64,000 bases of DNA from Avena insularis (Eukaryota; Streptophyta; Magnoliopsida; Poales; Poaceae). The notes below the pieces were generated by a model. It worked only from the letters and a program-made list of their open reading frames with translations. It made no database searches and was not told the DNA's origin. Below, piece by piece: positions 56,341 to 64,000 of this stretch. The stretch's first letter is position 1. The number at the start of each line of letters is the position of its first letter. The stretch is from assembly GCA_023614405.1 (NCBI GenBank), contig CM042685.1:92184684-92248683 (forward strand), given 5' to 3'. The position numbers and the translations under genes were made by a program.

Positions 56341-57258
56341 CTAATCTGCGCTGAAGTCAGCATAGAGCGCGTCAATCACAGAGTCGGAGGGTGCCGAGGC
56401 TTCCTCGATGATGGGCGGTGGAGGTTCAACAGCAGCGACAATGACTGGAGGTGGTGGCACAGCTGCGGCGACGACGACCGGAGGCGGCAGTGGTGGTGGC
56501 TGAGGCGGATGTGCTCCGTCAATGAGCACAAGAGCAGTCTGAGCTGCCTCCTCGGCCTCCGTGTAGTTGTTGATGGTGTTCACCATGCTTTCGAAGATGA
56601 GGCATCCTGAAGCCTGCTGCCGCCTTAGCGAATGCCGGAGAAGCATACCTTGGTCCAGTCCTTCCACAAAGTGATACATGGCATCATCATTGGGGTAGTG
56701 CGCCAGATCGACCCGTATACGGAGCCACCTAGCGAGGTAATCGCGAGGGTTTTCACCCTCTCTCTGAATGCTGCACGCCATATCGAATATGGTAACCACT
56801 CCGACGAACTTGGATCTCTGCTGTTCAGACGCACGGGCAAAGCCGGCGGACTTGCAGCGATATTCCACTTTTATATCTTGCACAGGGGCGGTTTGGGTGG
56901 GCCTTGAATTTTTCCGATCTTTGCCGGCAAACTCCAAGGAGAGATCCGACATCGATCCTTCCGCGAACGTATCCTGCCCGTAGGCGGTCCGTGCGGGTCT
57001 TGATGCTCCTCCGACTCCTAGGGAACTAGTGCCCGAGTCGGTTTCGCCGATGAAGAGGTGGATATCTCCGATGGGGACGATCGAGCACCGCATAGGGTTC
57101 GTCTTCGCTGGGATCCAAAACTCGTCGGGAGGGACGATCGGAACGTTGCCGGAGAAGAGAACGCGACTGATGGCTACGGTTTCGCCGATTCCCGCGAAGA
57201 TCTTGGTCCTCGCCCGCTGAAGAGCTTGAAGCACCTCTTGCCCCACGGTGGGCGCCAA
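56341..57258 (-). CDS. 5' ORF of element G containing a first gag-like module
   Basis: A 305-codon open frame that starts within the PBS region; the true start could be the ATG at 57093 (MRCSIVPIGDIHLF). A gag-like core lies at about residues 145-250: QRSKFVGVVTIFDMACSIQR, EGENPRDYLARWLRIRVDLA and GLDQGMLLRHSLRR, matching the YL-RW and LLRH signature also found in the gag module at 53618-55282. The front half of the usual gag domain (the WLNSL-like helix) is missing. The C-terminus is Pro/Val/Ala-rich low complexity. Whether it is translated separately is unknown. Confidence 0.6.
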   Translation of the reverse strand: MAPTVGQEVLQALQRARTKIFAGIGETVAISRVLFSGNVPIVPPDEFWIPAKTNPMRCSIVPIGDIHLFIGETDSGTSSLGVGGASRPARTAYGQDTFAEGSMSDLSLEFAGKDRKNSRPTQTAPVQDIKVEYRCKSAGFARASEQQRSKFVGVVTIFDMACSIQREGENPRDYLARWLRIRVDLAHYPNDDAMYHFVEGLDQGMLLRHSLRRQQASGCLIFESMVNTINNYTEAEEAAQTALVLIDGAHPPQPPPLPPPVVVAAAVPPPPVIVAAVEPPPPIIEEASAPSDSVIDALYADFSAD

Positions 57259-57259
57259 C
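57241..57259 (-). promoter_or_regulatory. Primer-binding site of element G
   Basis: On the minus strand GTTGGCGCCCACCGTGGGG follows the 5' LTR end ACGACA. Element H has the same PBS with one change. I do not assign the tRNA with certainty. Confidence 0.75.
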
Positions 57260-57798
57260 TGTCGTGGTATTGCCGACGACTATGCCATGGAGGGGTCCTC
57301 ACAATGCGTGTTTAGAGATGTGGGGGAAGGCGGACGGTTGACGGGTACGAGGTAACACAACTTACCCAGGTTCAGATCCCACAACGGTGGCGGAATCCTA
57401 CTCCTGCTATAAATCACTATAAGGGCAATACGCCGAGTTATAGGGATTGGTTCGCTGTGCGAGGTGTATGTTAATCAATACTAGGTTGTGCCCTAAAGGC
57501 TCCCATAGGCCCGACTTATATAGTCGCCAGGTCCTAGGGTTACAGGGAAAAGTCCTAGCCGGACAAGTTACAGAGTCCTACACTGCTTACAACTAGTCTA
57601 GCGAGTCTTGCACTCCAAGGCTCCGGGTACGTCGGTGACTCCTCCGTAGCCTTCCATTATCCGGCATGGGCCTCCCTTCTGGATCCATCTAAATAGGCCG
57701 CCCACTAGGCCATGGGCCATGCTACCAACTATGGGCCACCCGGGTTATCCGGATAGGAGACATGCTATGAGGATACCCATATAGCATATCCCCAAACA
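57260..57798 (-). repeat. 5' LTR of element G
   Basis: Plus-strand ends tgtcgtggtattgcc and tatccccaaaca. The TATA box TATATAAG is at 57515-57522 (minus). The extra A in the terminal ccccaaaca is a difference from the 3' LTR. Confidence 0.88.
57515..57522 (-). promoter_or_regulatory. TATA box in the 5' LTR of element G
   Basis: TATATAAG read on the minus strand, identical at 44948-44955 in the 3' LTR. It is the likely promoter for the gag-pol transcript. Confidence 0.55.
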
Positions 57799-58640
57799 CC
57801 GGAGACTTCGGTCTGGAATTCCCTGAAAGTTGCAGAATATTGCACGGACATATCCATATTATGGGCTTTTCACTTTTCAGACATCTTCCTGTAGACATTA
57901 GCACATTGTAAAATGATCTCCAAGTTGTTAATGAACACCAAAACTGATTAAGAAAATAAATGTCCTTTCACCTCCAAATAAGTGTTAGCGCTCAAAAGGA
58001 GAGAACTGCTGTCGCTAGGCGAGCCCACTCAAGAGAGTGGCCATGGGTTTGCTGGCACAGATTCAGCGGCTGAGCTCGGTGTAGCCAACCTGCTTGGCTT
58101 GCAAGGAACAGTGGGGGGACCCAATGAAGGAGGAAAAACAGAGATATGCGTCGTGCTTCCGTAGCAAGCGCAAAGGGCTAACCAAGGAGATGAAGGCGGA
58201 ATTCAGGGGTTCAGATATCCACATAGATTTGTCCAAGGTATGCAATCAAGCAGGGGGATGTAATAAAAACTCTATATCCAGATACACCATTGAGGGATCC
58301 TCCAATTCAGAGGCTGGGACTTGTGCACGACAGTCTCGCTGGGATCAGCGCTAGCCGCCTAAAGCCGGAGCTCAGCTCTGACCTGCTGGGATTTAGCATC
58401 CATCGCCCTGGTGCTTCCACTTGGTTTCGTTTTGTAGAAGGCATGTCTCCCGCGACTAAATTCTCGGCTTGGCCGTGGCCAATGGAATTTTTTTTGGTTT
58501 CGCGCCCCTCTAATATGAAGAAACCGCTAAAAACCTGGACAAAGCTCGGCCGGCGCTTGGCAGAAGCAAGATTTCCTCTTCCTCGCGCGATGTTGACTCG
58601 CCAAAGTATTTTTTAGGTGTGTGGTTCCTCTAGCAGACCA
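57799..58640. other. Unassigned sequence between element G and the tandem arrays
   Basis: No family recognised. On the plus strand there are short open stretches (57982-58164, 58094-58354) with protein-like composition, for example KRKGLTKEMKAEFRGSDIHI, but no domain that I can name. It may be fragments of an old element into which G inserted. Confidence 0.4.
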
Positions 58641-59695
58641 TTCTTTTTGGTCGCATCTCCCTGATTTGGACTCGATAATGTTGTTCGATGCCTCTTCCAT
58701 TTAGTCAGGCTACTGGGTCCCACATGTCTGCCTCTCATTAGAAGAATCGTGTGTACGATGAAATTTCCTTGCTTCCCTATTCCAAACTTGATAGCATTGC
58801 TCGATGCATATACCATTTAATTAGACTGCCGAGTCCCATGTGTTATCCTCACATTAGAAGAAACGTGTGAATGATGGATTTTTACCTTGGCTCATGCCTC
58901 CCCGATTTGAACTCGATAACGTTGCTCGATCTATGTGTCATTTAGTCACACTGCTAGGTCCCACATGTCAGCCTCTCATTAGAAGAATCGTGTGTATGAT
59001 GAATTTTTTCCTTTGCTCACACTATCCTGTTCTGTTTTTTTAAATTGATAGTACTGCTAGATGCATCTATCGTTTAATCACGCAGCTGGGTCTCACATGT
59101 TATCCTCCATTAGAAGAAACATGTGCATCATGGATTTTTTCCTCAACTCGTGCCATCCTGATTTGAACTCAGTAATGTTCTTTGATCTATTTGCCGTTTA
59201 GCCATGCTACTGGCCCCCCATGTCAGCCTCTCATTATACGAATCGTGTATATGATGTAATTTTTTACTTTGCTCGTGTTACCTATTCCGAACTTGATAGC
59301 GCCACCAGATGCATCTACCGTTTAATCATGCATCTGGGCCCCACATGTTATCCTCTCATTATAAGAAACATATGCATGATAGATTTTTGGCACTCGGTCA
59401 TTCCTACATGTTAACTTGATAGTGTTGCTTGCTGCATCAGCCATTTATTTAGGTTGGTGGGTCCCCTATGTCAGTCTGACATTAGAAGAATCATGTATAT
59501 ATGATGGAATTTTTTATTCTCTAGCTCTACCCTGTTCCAAACTAGATAGTGTTGCTCGACGAATCTGCCATTTGGTCACGCTCCTGGATCCCACATGTTA
59601 GCATCTCATTAAAATAAACATGTGCATGTTGAACTTTTTTCTCGCTCGTGCCTCCGTTATTCGAACTGGCAACATTGCTTGATCTAGCACCTATA
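58641..59695 (+). repeat. Tandem array 1: about 124-bp monomers in AB dimers (four dimers)
   Basis: The motif tgggtcccacatg marks monomers at 58714, 58830, 58955, 59087, 59211, 59334, 59458 and 59585 (spacing 116-132). Units alternate strictly. A units continue tcagcctctcattagaagaa followed by tcgtgtgt; B units continue ttatcctctcattagaagaa followed by acatgtgc. The dimer period is about 241-256 bp, a small higher-order repeat. Open frames across it are by-products of the repeat. Confidence 0.85.
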
Positions 59696-60490
59696 TAAGG
59701 TATTTTTCGGCAGCCTCCGTTCTTCTGACCTTGGTCCGTTGCTGGGTCTCAGATGTCAGCAACCTCTATGCAGGAAACGTGTCTATGCTGGGTCCCAGAT
59801 GTCGGCCTCTATTTGAAAGAAATGTGTGTTTGTTGGACTATTTTTTGGGTCGAATCCGCCGTTTTGACCTTGGGAACATTGCTAGATGTAGTAGTAGTTT
59901 ATCTGGGTCCCAGGTATCAGCCTTTAGAGTATAAAAATGTTAATATATATATAATAAAAAAATGCCACGACCACTATTTTGACCTTGGTCCGTTGTTGGG
60001 TCCCATATGTCAGCCTACTCTATGCAGGAAATGTGTCTATATTGGGTCCCAGATGTCAGCCTCTATTTGAAAGAAATATGTGTATGTTGGACTATTTTTT
60101 TGGGTCGAGTCCACCATGCGTTCTAACCTTGGAAACATTGCTAGATGTAGCAACAGTCTATCTGGGTCCCAGATGTCAGCCTCAGAGTACAAAAAATATT
60201 AATCTATACTCTGTTGCTGGGTCCAACATGTCAGCCTTGGTATATAATAACAAAAATTGCCACGACCACTATTTTTACATTGTTCCATTGCTGGGTCCCG
60301 CATGTCAGCCTCCTCTGTGCAGGAAATGTGTCTATACTGGGTCCTAGATGTCAGCCTCTATCTGAAAGAAATGTTTGTATGTTGGACTGTTTTTTTTGGG
60401 TCGATTCCGCCGTTCTAACCTTGGCAACATTGCTAGATGCAACAATAGTTTTTCTGGGTCCCAGATGTTAGCCTCAGAGTACAAAAAAGG
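59696..60490 (+). repeat. Tandem array 2: about 250-295-bp units sharing the array-1 core
   Basis: The core tgggtcccagatgtcagcctc occurs at 59743, 59789, 59904, 59997, 60043, 60163, 60218, 60292, 60338 and 60454. Units begin at about 59743, 59997 and 60292. Each has the order core with ctctatgcaggaa, core with tctatttgaaagaaatgtg, then core with agagtacaaaaa. The second unit has an extra core (60218). It adjoins array 1 and is clearly related to it through the core. Confidence 0.8.
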
Positions 60491-60883
60491 TAACTCTATA
60501 ATAACATAAATTGCCTAGGATTCGAACTCAAGACCTCATCAATGATCAACTATATTTTATTTAATCCCAACAGCTTGTTTATAAGTTGAATCATCTAGAT
60601 GGAGTCTCATTTCAGTAGTTGTAAATGGCTTCAAGTTTAATTTATCAAATAAGCTCTTGGAAATTGTTGAGATGCTTGCACCAAGACCACAATGTGCAGA
60701 TATCTCATTAACCCCAACCTTAATTTTAATAGTGGGCTCAAATATATCATCTAGCGTCTTTAGATGCTACTTGTTGAATAAATTGTTGATAGGTAGCATC
60801 ATTAACTTTTTCAATACCGGGATTCTTCACGGTGATGATCTTTAGTAGATCTTCCATGGTATATTTGGGTGTTGGTGCGTTGC
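60491..60883 (-). pseudogene. Athila-type aspartic protease fragment
   Basis: Minus-strand reading from about 60870 to 60600 gives MEDLLKIITVKNPGIEKVND, a stretch ending in IEPTIKIKVGVNE, ISAHCGLGASISTISKSLFD and KLNLKPFTTTEMRLH. This is the retropepsin segment preceded by the conserved 'LLKIITVKNPG' of Athila/gypsy polyproteins. The catalytic Asp of D-L/S-GA is Gly (CGLGAS). It is truncated on its N-terminal side by element H (60884) and fades before array 2 on the other. It is not part of element A. Confidence 0.65.
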
Positions 60884-61827
60884 TGTCGGAGGGATCACCC
60901 CCGGGTAGGCTAACCGGACATGATGTAGGGGCAATGTAACTGCCAGCCGGGTGACCCAGCCGGATGTAAAACCTAAAGATAGACCAGAAACAAGACCAGA
61001 CGAAGAGAAAGCTAGCAAACCAGTCAGCCGGATAAGAAAAAATCCCAAAGGCATCTAGCTGGCTAGGTCATCCCAGCCGGATAAGGCAAGACAAGTCAGG
61101 AGCGAGCCGGCAGAGCTGCCAGCCGGATAAGACAGCAAGGAGCAGACGCATAGCCAGATGGGTCTGACCATCCAATCAGGGCAGAGTAGCCGGCTAGGGT
61201 GGAGTAGCCGGCTAGCCGGGCCATCAAGATAGATAGATGATGTGGGGCACAGTATCCCGCAACCCTGACAAGCAGAAGGACAGGAGGCAGCGGCACCGAT
61301 GCCGGAGGAGCCGACCCGTACCCGTGCTTGACGGGAACAGGGATTGCCTCCCGTGTCGGACGGGGCGGCCCACACTGTTCCCATACCGGCCGGGGGGCGA
61401 CCACCACTGTTTCCGTGCCGGCCGGGGGGCACGACACTATACCAGACGTCAGGGAGGCAGATCACTATAGTAGAATAGTCGGTCGGGCCCGCCTGTGGGA
61501 CCCGCCAGTCGTCATCGTCTTTGCCCAAGCCGCCCGGCCTATATAAGGGGAGGTAGGGGCACCGTAGCAAGGGTTGGACCCTCGTTCTCTACTAGTTAGG
61601 ATAGATACAGCTCGAGGAGCACTTGTAGTCCTTTGTGTGATCATCCAGTTAGTCGGATCGGCAGGAGTAAGGATGTAACCTAACCGCGAGGGCCCGAACC
61701 TAGGTACTTGTGTCTCCGACGCTTGGTTGTGCCCAATCCCTCATGCGGATGCCGTCGCTCACTTCCCTGCTCGCTCCCGCACCATGAACTAGCCTACTCA
61801 GGCACTGTCGTTTCCATAACAACGATA
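60884..61827 (+). repeat. 5' LTR of element H (944 bp)
   Basis: Starts TGTCGGAGG; ends caacgata, where the usual terminal CA appears mutated to TA. It contains short direct repeats such as ggccggggggc (about 61386 and 61421) and repeated agccggctag/agccggataag motifs in U3 (61070-61220). Confidence 0.75.
61540..61547 (+). promoter_or_regulatory. TATA box of element H
   Basis: cggcctatataaggggagg. GC-rich upstream sequence and a position about 290 bp before the LTR end fit a U3 promoter. Confidence 0.6.
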
Positions 61828-61847
61828 GTTGGCGCCCACTGTGGGGC
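61828..61847 (+). promoter_or_regulatory. Primer-binding site of element H
   Basis: gttggcgcccactgtggggc directly after the LTR, one base different from the PBS of element G. Confidence 0.75.
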
Positions 61848-61850
61848 TAG

Positions 61851-62762
61851 ATGGCGGAGACCGGAGTGCCGTTCTGCATGGGACCCTATACTTCGTCCGA
61901 CGAGCGCATGGCTTCCGGCCTCATGCTCACGCTGGGAAAATTCTACTGCGTCGTCGACAACGCTCGCTGCTTCGCCGGTTTCAGCTTCCCGGTAGGCGGC
62001 TCAGTCCTGCTATTCGGCGACATGCCCGTCTACGTCGCCATGGTGTCGGAGAGCTTCCCTCGGGAGATCGTATCCTTCGCCGAGCCGTTGCCCTCAGCCG
62101 GTAGCATGCTCATCGCATGTCACAACGCGGAGGTGATGATGGCCGGCCCCAGCCATGGACGCCGTCCCCCTCTTGAGCACGGCAGCGACCTAGGCGGCCC
62201 GTACACTCTGCTACACAAGAAAGGCATAGTGGATGAGGTCATCGAGGAGCTCACCGAGCCGGTTGACCTTGGGGAGAACCCGGAAGAGGTGATGGCCAAG
62301 ATTGAGGTGGCGCGAGGGTGCTTGCCTCAGCAAGCTCAGGGCTTGGCCTCCACCAAGTACCAGATGGAGAGAAATATCCGCGAGTACCACCGCGCCCATG
62401 GTTGCACCCCGGCTAATCAAAATCCTAGTCGGCTAGGCTCGGTGCAGTGTCGCGGAGGAGAGCTGGGCGCCCGCTTCGAGCAATACGTCGAGCGGAGCTC
62501 CCGCACGTACTTCCCACCACCCGTGTACGACACCGAGGTCAAGAATGTCCGGGCGGCACGAGCCGTCGCGGAGGATTTGCCTCACTTGGAGGGAGAGGAT
62601 ATGTTGCACCAGTTCTGGCGGGTGCAGCACCCGCTGAGCGTAGCTTACGAGCAGGCCGAGGCCGCTCGGATCGCGTTCGAGGCAGGGGCCAGCTCCAGAG
62701 GGAACCGCCCGGCCAGAAGCAGCCGGGGAGGACCTCGCCAGCCGAGTGCTGTACCTCTCTAG
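61851..62762 (+). CDS. N-terminal gag-region ORF of element H
   Basis: A 303-codon open frame from an ATG just behind the PBS (MAETGVPFCMGPYTSSDERM). It includes EELTEPVDLGENPEEVMAKI and a basic/Pro-rich C-terminus. No named domain is recognised. By position it is the N-terminal part of the gag polyprotein. It ends at a stop at 62760. A frameshift of about this position would connect it to the following frame (62746-63066: 'EPNALDRIDLLMEARLTEEE', CFGPRIRKEPFPDKFSLPRD). Confidence 0.55.
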   Translation: MAETGVPFCMGPYTSSDERMASGLMLTLGKFYCVVDNARCFAGFSFPVGGSVLLFGDMPVYVAMVSESFPREIVSFAEPLPSAGSMLIACHNAEVMMAGPSHGRRPPLEHGSDLGGPYTLLHKKGIVDEVIEELTEPVDLGENPEEVMAKIEVARGCLPQQAQGLASTKYQMERNIREYHRAHGCTPANQNPSRLGSVQCRGGELGARFEQYVERSSRTYFPPPVYDTEVKNVRAARAVAEDLPHLEGEDMLHQFWRVQHPLSVAYEQAEAARIAFEAGASSRGNRPARSSRGGPRQPSAVPL

Positions 62763-63835
62763 GCCAGCAACCCCTGCCCTCCAAGCGTCGCCAGTCCGGC
62801 AGCAGCCAACCCCGCGGCGACCAGGGTGCCACGAGCCATCCACCCCCAGCTGGCCAGAACCCCCTTCCCCTCGCCCATCCCGCCCCGCGGGCCGGGTGGG
62901 AGCGCCCAACCCAGTTGAGCCAAATGCGCTCGACCGTATCGACCTCCTGATGGAAGCTCGCCTCACGGAGGAGGAAGACGCAACCGGCCCAGTGTGCTTC
63001 GGGCCGCGCATCCGGAAGGAGCCCTTCCCCGACAAGTTCTCCTTGCCACGAGACACCCCCAAGTAAGAAAACAGCATGAAGTCGGACGACTGGCTGACCG
63101 ACTACGCACCATAGTCGGAATCGCCCACGGAAACAAGCGCGTGGCCGTTCGCTACATCCCCCTCACGTTGACCAGCTCGGCGAGAACCTGGCTCAACAGC
63201 CTCGCTCCCAACAACATCAATGCCCGGCCTTACTTCGAGAAGGTCTTCATACGGAATTTCAACGACACCTACAAGCGCCCGGGAAGACCCCACGATATTT
63301 CTCTGTGCGTCCAGGGAGATCGTGAGTCGGATCGCGCGTACCTCGCCCGCTGGACCGACCTTCGCAACTCCTGCAAAGGGGTGGTGGAGAACCAGGCGAT
63401 CAGCTTTTTCGTCAAAGGGTGCCACGAAGGCATGATGCTGCGCCACCGACTGCTGTGCGACGAGCCCAAGACCATGGCAGAGCTCATGACCGTCGCTAAC
63501 TCGTACGCCATCACGGACACAGCAATGAAGAAGCCCCTCCGGGTGAACGTAGAGGGACGACCGGTTCCTACCAAGCCGGCTCGAGAAAAGCAGGCTGCCC
63601 AAGGAGGAGATGCCGGATCGCCCATACGGCATGGCAGCACCAACCACTACCAGGGCAAGCGTCCGGTTGATTAGCAGAACCCGTGCTACCACAGGAGGCA
63701 AGTTAACGCGGTGCAAGGCGCACCGGCTGGAAACGATAAGAGGCATAAGAATGCCTTCACCTTCGAGCAGATGTTTGATGGGCCGTGCAAGTACCACAGC
63801 GGTGCCTTCAAGCCAGCTACGCACACCACTCGGTA
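62746..63835 (+). pseudogene. gag core of element H
   Basis: After FPDKFSLPRDTPK (stop at 63064-63066) a frameshift leads to IVGIAHGNKRVAVRYIPLTL, 'SARTWLNSLAPNNINARPYF', EKVFIRNFNDTYKRPGRPHD, SLCVQGDRESDRAYLARWTD, LRNSCKGVVENQAISFFVKG and HEGMMLRHRLLCDE. This is a full Retrotrans_gag domain. A stop occurs at 63672. The C-terminal knuckle-like segment CKYHSGAFKPATHTTR follows and meets another stop near 63835. Confidence 0.8.
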
Positions 63836-64000
63836 GTGCAGCTGGACCCGACAGATCAAGGAGCAGGCTAGCTTGCCTACCCTCCGCCACCCCCTCCCGG
63901 CGGACCCCCCCCCACCGGCTAGGGAAACCGGTAACAAACATAGCAACGGGGCCTACCCTCAGCAGCACGAGAACTACCACATCTTCGAGGCCGAGCCAAT
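63836..64000 (+). other. End of window inside element H gag C-terminus
   Basis: Continues the gag-protease region of element H in Pro-rich low complexity (63888-63920 is C-rich). Too short to assign. Confidence 0.5.

Larger units (their letters stand above)
44694..57798 (-). mobile_element. Element G: Tat-lineage Ty3/gypsy retrotransposon, 13.1 kb, nearly complete
   Basis: The order on the minus strand is 5' LTR (57260-57798), PBS, 5' gag-like ORF, coiled-coil region, gag-protease, RT, RNase H (two types), integrase, antisense gene region, PPT, 3' LTR (44694-45230). The archaeal-type RNase H between the normal RNase H and integrase, and the extra region between integrase and 3' LTR, mark the Tat (RIRE2/Grande/Retand-like) lineage. 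LTRs are 537 and 539 bp, TGTTGGGGATATGC to TACCACGACA. The flanks (cccca and ccgga) do not form a TSD, so one end may have recombined. Several stops and frameshifts are present. Confidence 0.9.
60884..64000 (+). mobile_element. Element H: 5' part of a Tat-like Ty3/gypsy element (runs off the window)
   Basis: 5' LTR 60884-61827 (starts TGTCGGAGGGATCACC), PBS at 61828, then a gag region. The PBS is nearly identical to that of element G and the gag modules are related. The left flank gttgc (60879-60883) is half of a TSD. Pol and the 3' LTR would lie beyond 64000. The gag region is frameshifted. Confidence 0.85.

Noticed and set aside
44689..57803. A TSD for element G
   Set aside because: Flanks cccca and ccgga do not match, and shifting the borders by one or two bases does not help, so no TSD is claimed.
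59731..60347. Cys/Trp-rich open frames with repeated GPRCQPL-like peptides
   Set aside because: The peptide repeat is just the translation of the tandem DNA repeat. No start context or homology supports coding.
58641..60490. CRISPR-like or rDNA spacer interpretation of the arrays
   Set aside because: Repeats are about 124 bp or more, with no unique spacers of constant length, and the context is plant retroelements.
60505..60535. tRNA/SINE-like B box (ggattcgaactcaag)
   Set aside because: Only a T-arm-like string is present. No A box, acceptor stem or SINE tail could be found around it.

Overview
The window is repeat-rich plant nuclear DNA, almost certainly from a grass (Poaceae). The reasons are Athila-, Tat- and chromovirus-type Ty3/gypsy elements, a solo LTR of the Angela/BARE copia kind, a grass-type L1-like LINE, DUF4283/zinc-knuckle relics, and tRNA-Asp and tRNA-Met primer-binding sites. 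The LTR families remind me most of Pooideae, but that is from memory. I see no convincing intact host gene, tRNA, CRISPR array or operon. It is a palimpsest of nested transposable elements that can largely be put in order from target-site duplications (TSDs) and from undisturbed second copies of the target sequences inside the window.

Layout. 1-3352: mostly unassigned, with a hAT-like non-autonomous element. 3353-8547: a decayed DUF4283/zinc-knuckle relic whose 5' part is tandemly duplicated. One duplicate carries two solo LTRs and the other carries a piece of plastid 23S rRNA gene. 9197-41956: an internally deleted chromovirus (element C). Its 5' LTR is split by a second chromovirus (B, 11803-22822, about 4-kb LTRs, TSD gcagg). 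Its 3' LTR is split by an Athila-like element (A, 23929-41514, TSD aaaat). The 5' LTR of A is in turn split by a 7.5-kb LINE (33276-40810, 13-bp TSD). 41957-44693: a truncated LTR (D) and copia gag debris.

44694-57798: a nearly complete Tat-lineage Ty3/gypsy element (G) on the minus strand, with gag, protease, RT, an archaeal-type RNase H and integrase. Between integrase and the 3' LTR lies an antisense, multi-exon gene of the Transposase_28 (gypsy-type) family with its own TATA box. 58641-60490: two related tandem arrays; the first is an alternating AB dimer of about 124-bp monomers. 60491-60883: an Athila-type protease relic. 60884-64000: the 5' end of another gypsy element (H), running off the window.

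All coding regions carry stops or frameshifts, so none of the autonomous elements looks active as read. The points I find most unusual are the spliced antisense gene and the ladder of polypurine-tract-like repeats in its intron, the two gag modules in G, the hairpin motif repeated in the 3' region and LTRs of A, the gag-to-integrase deletion with an extra upstream ORF in B, and the AB dimeric satellite. None of them proves a new biological system.
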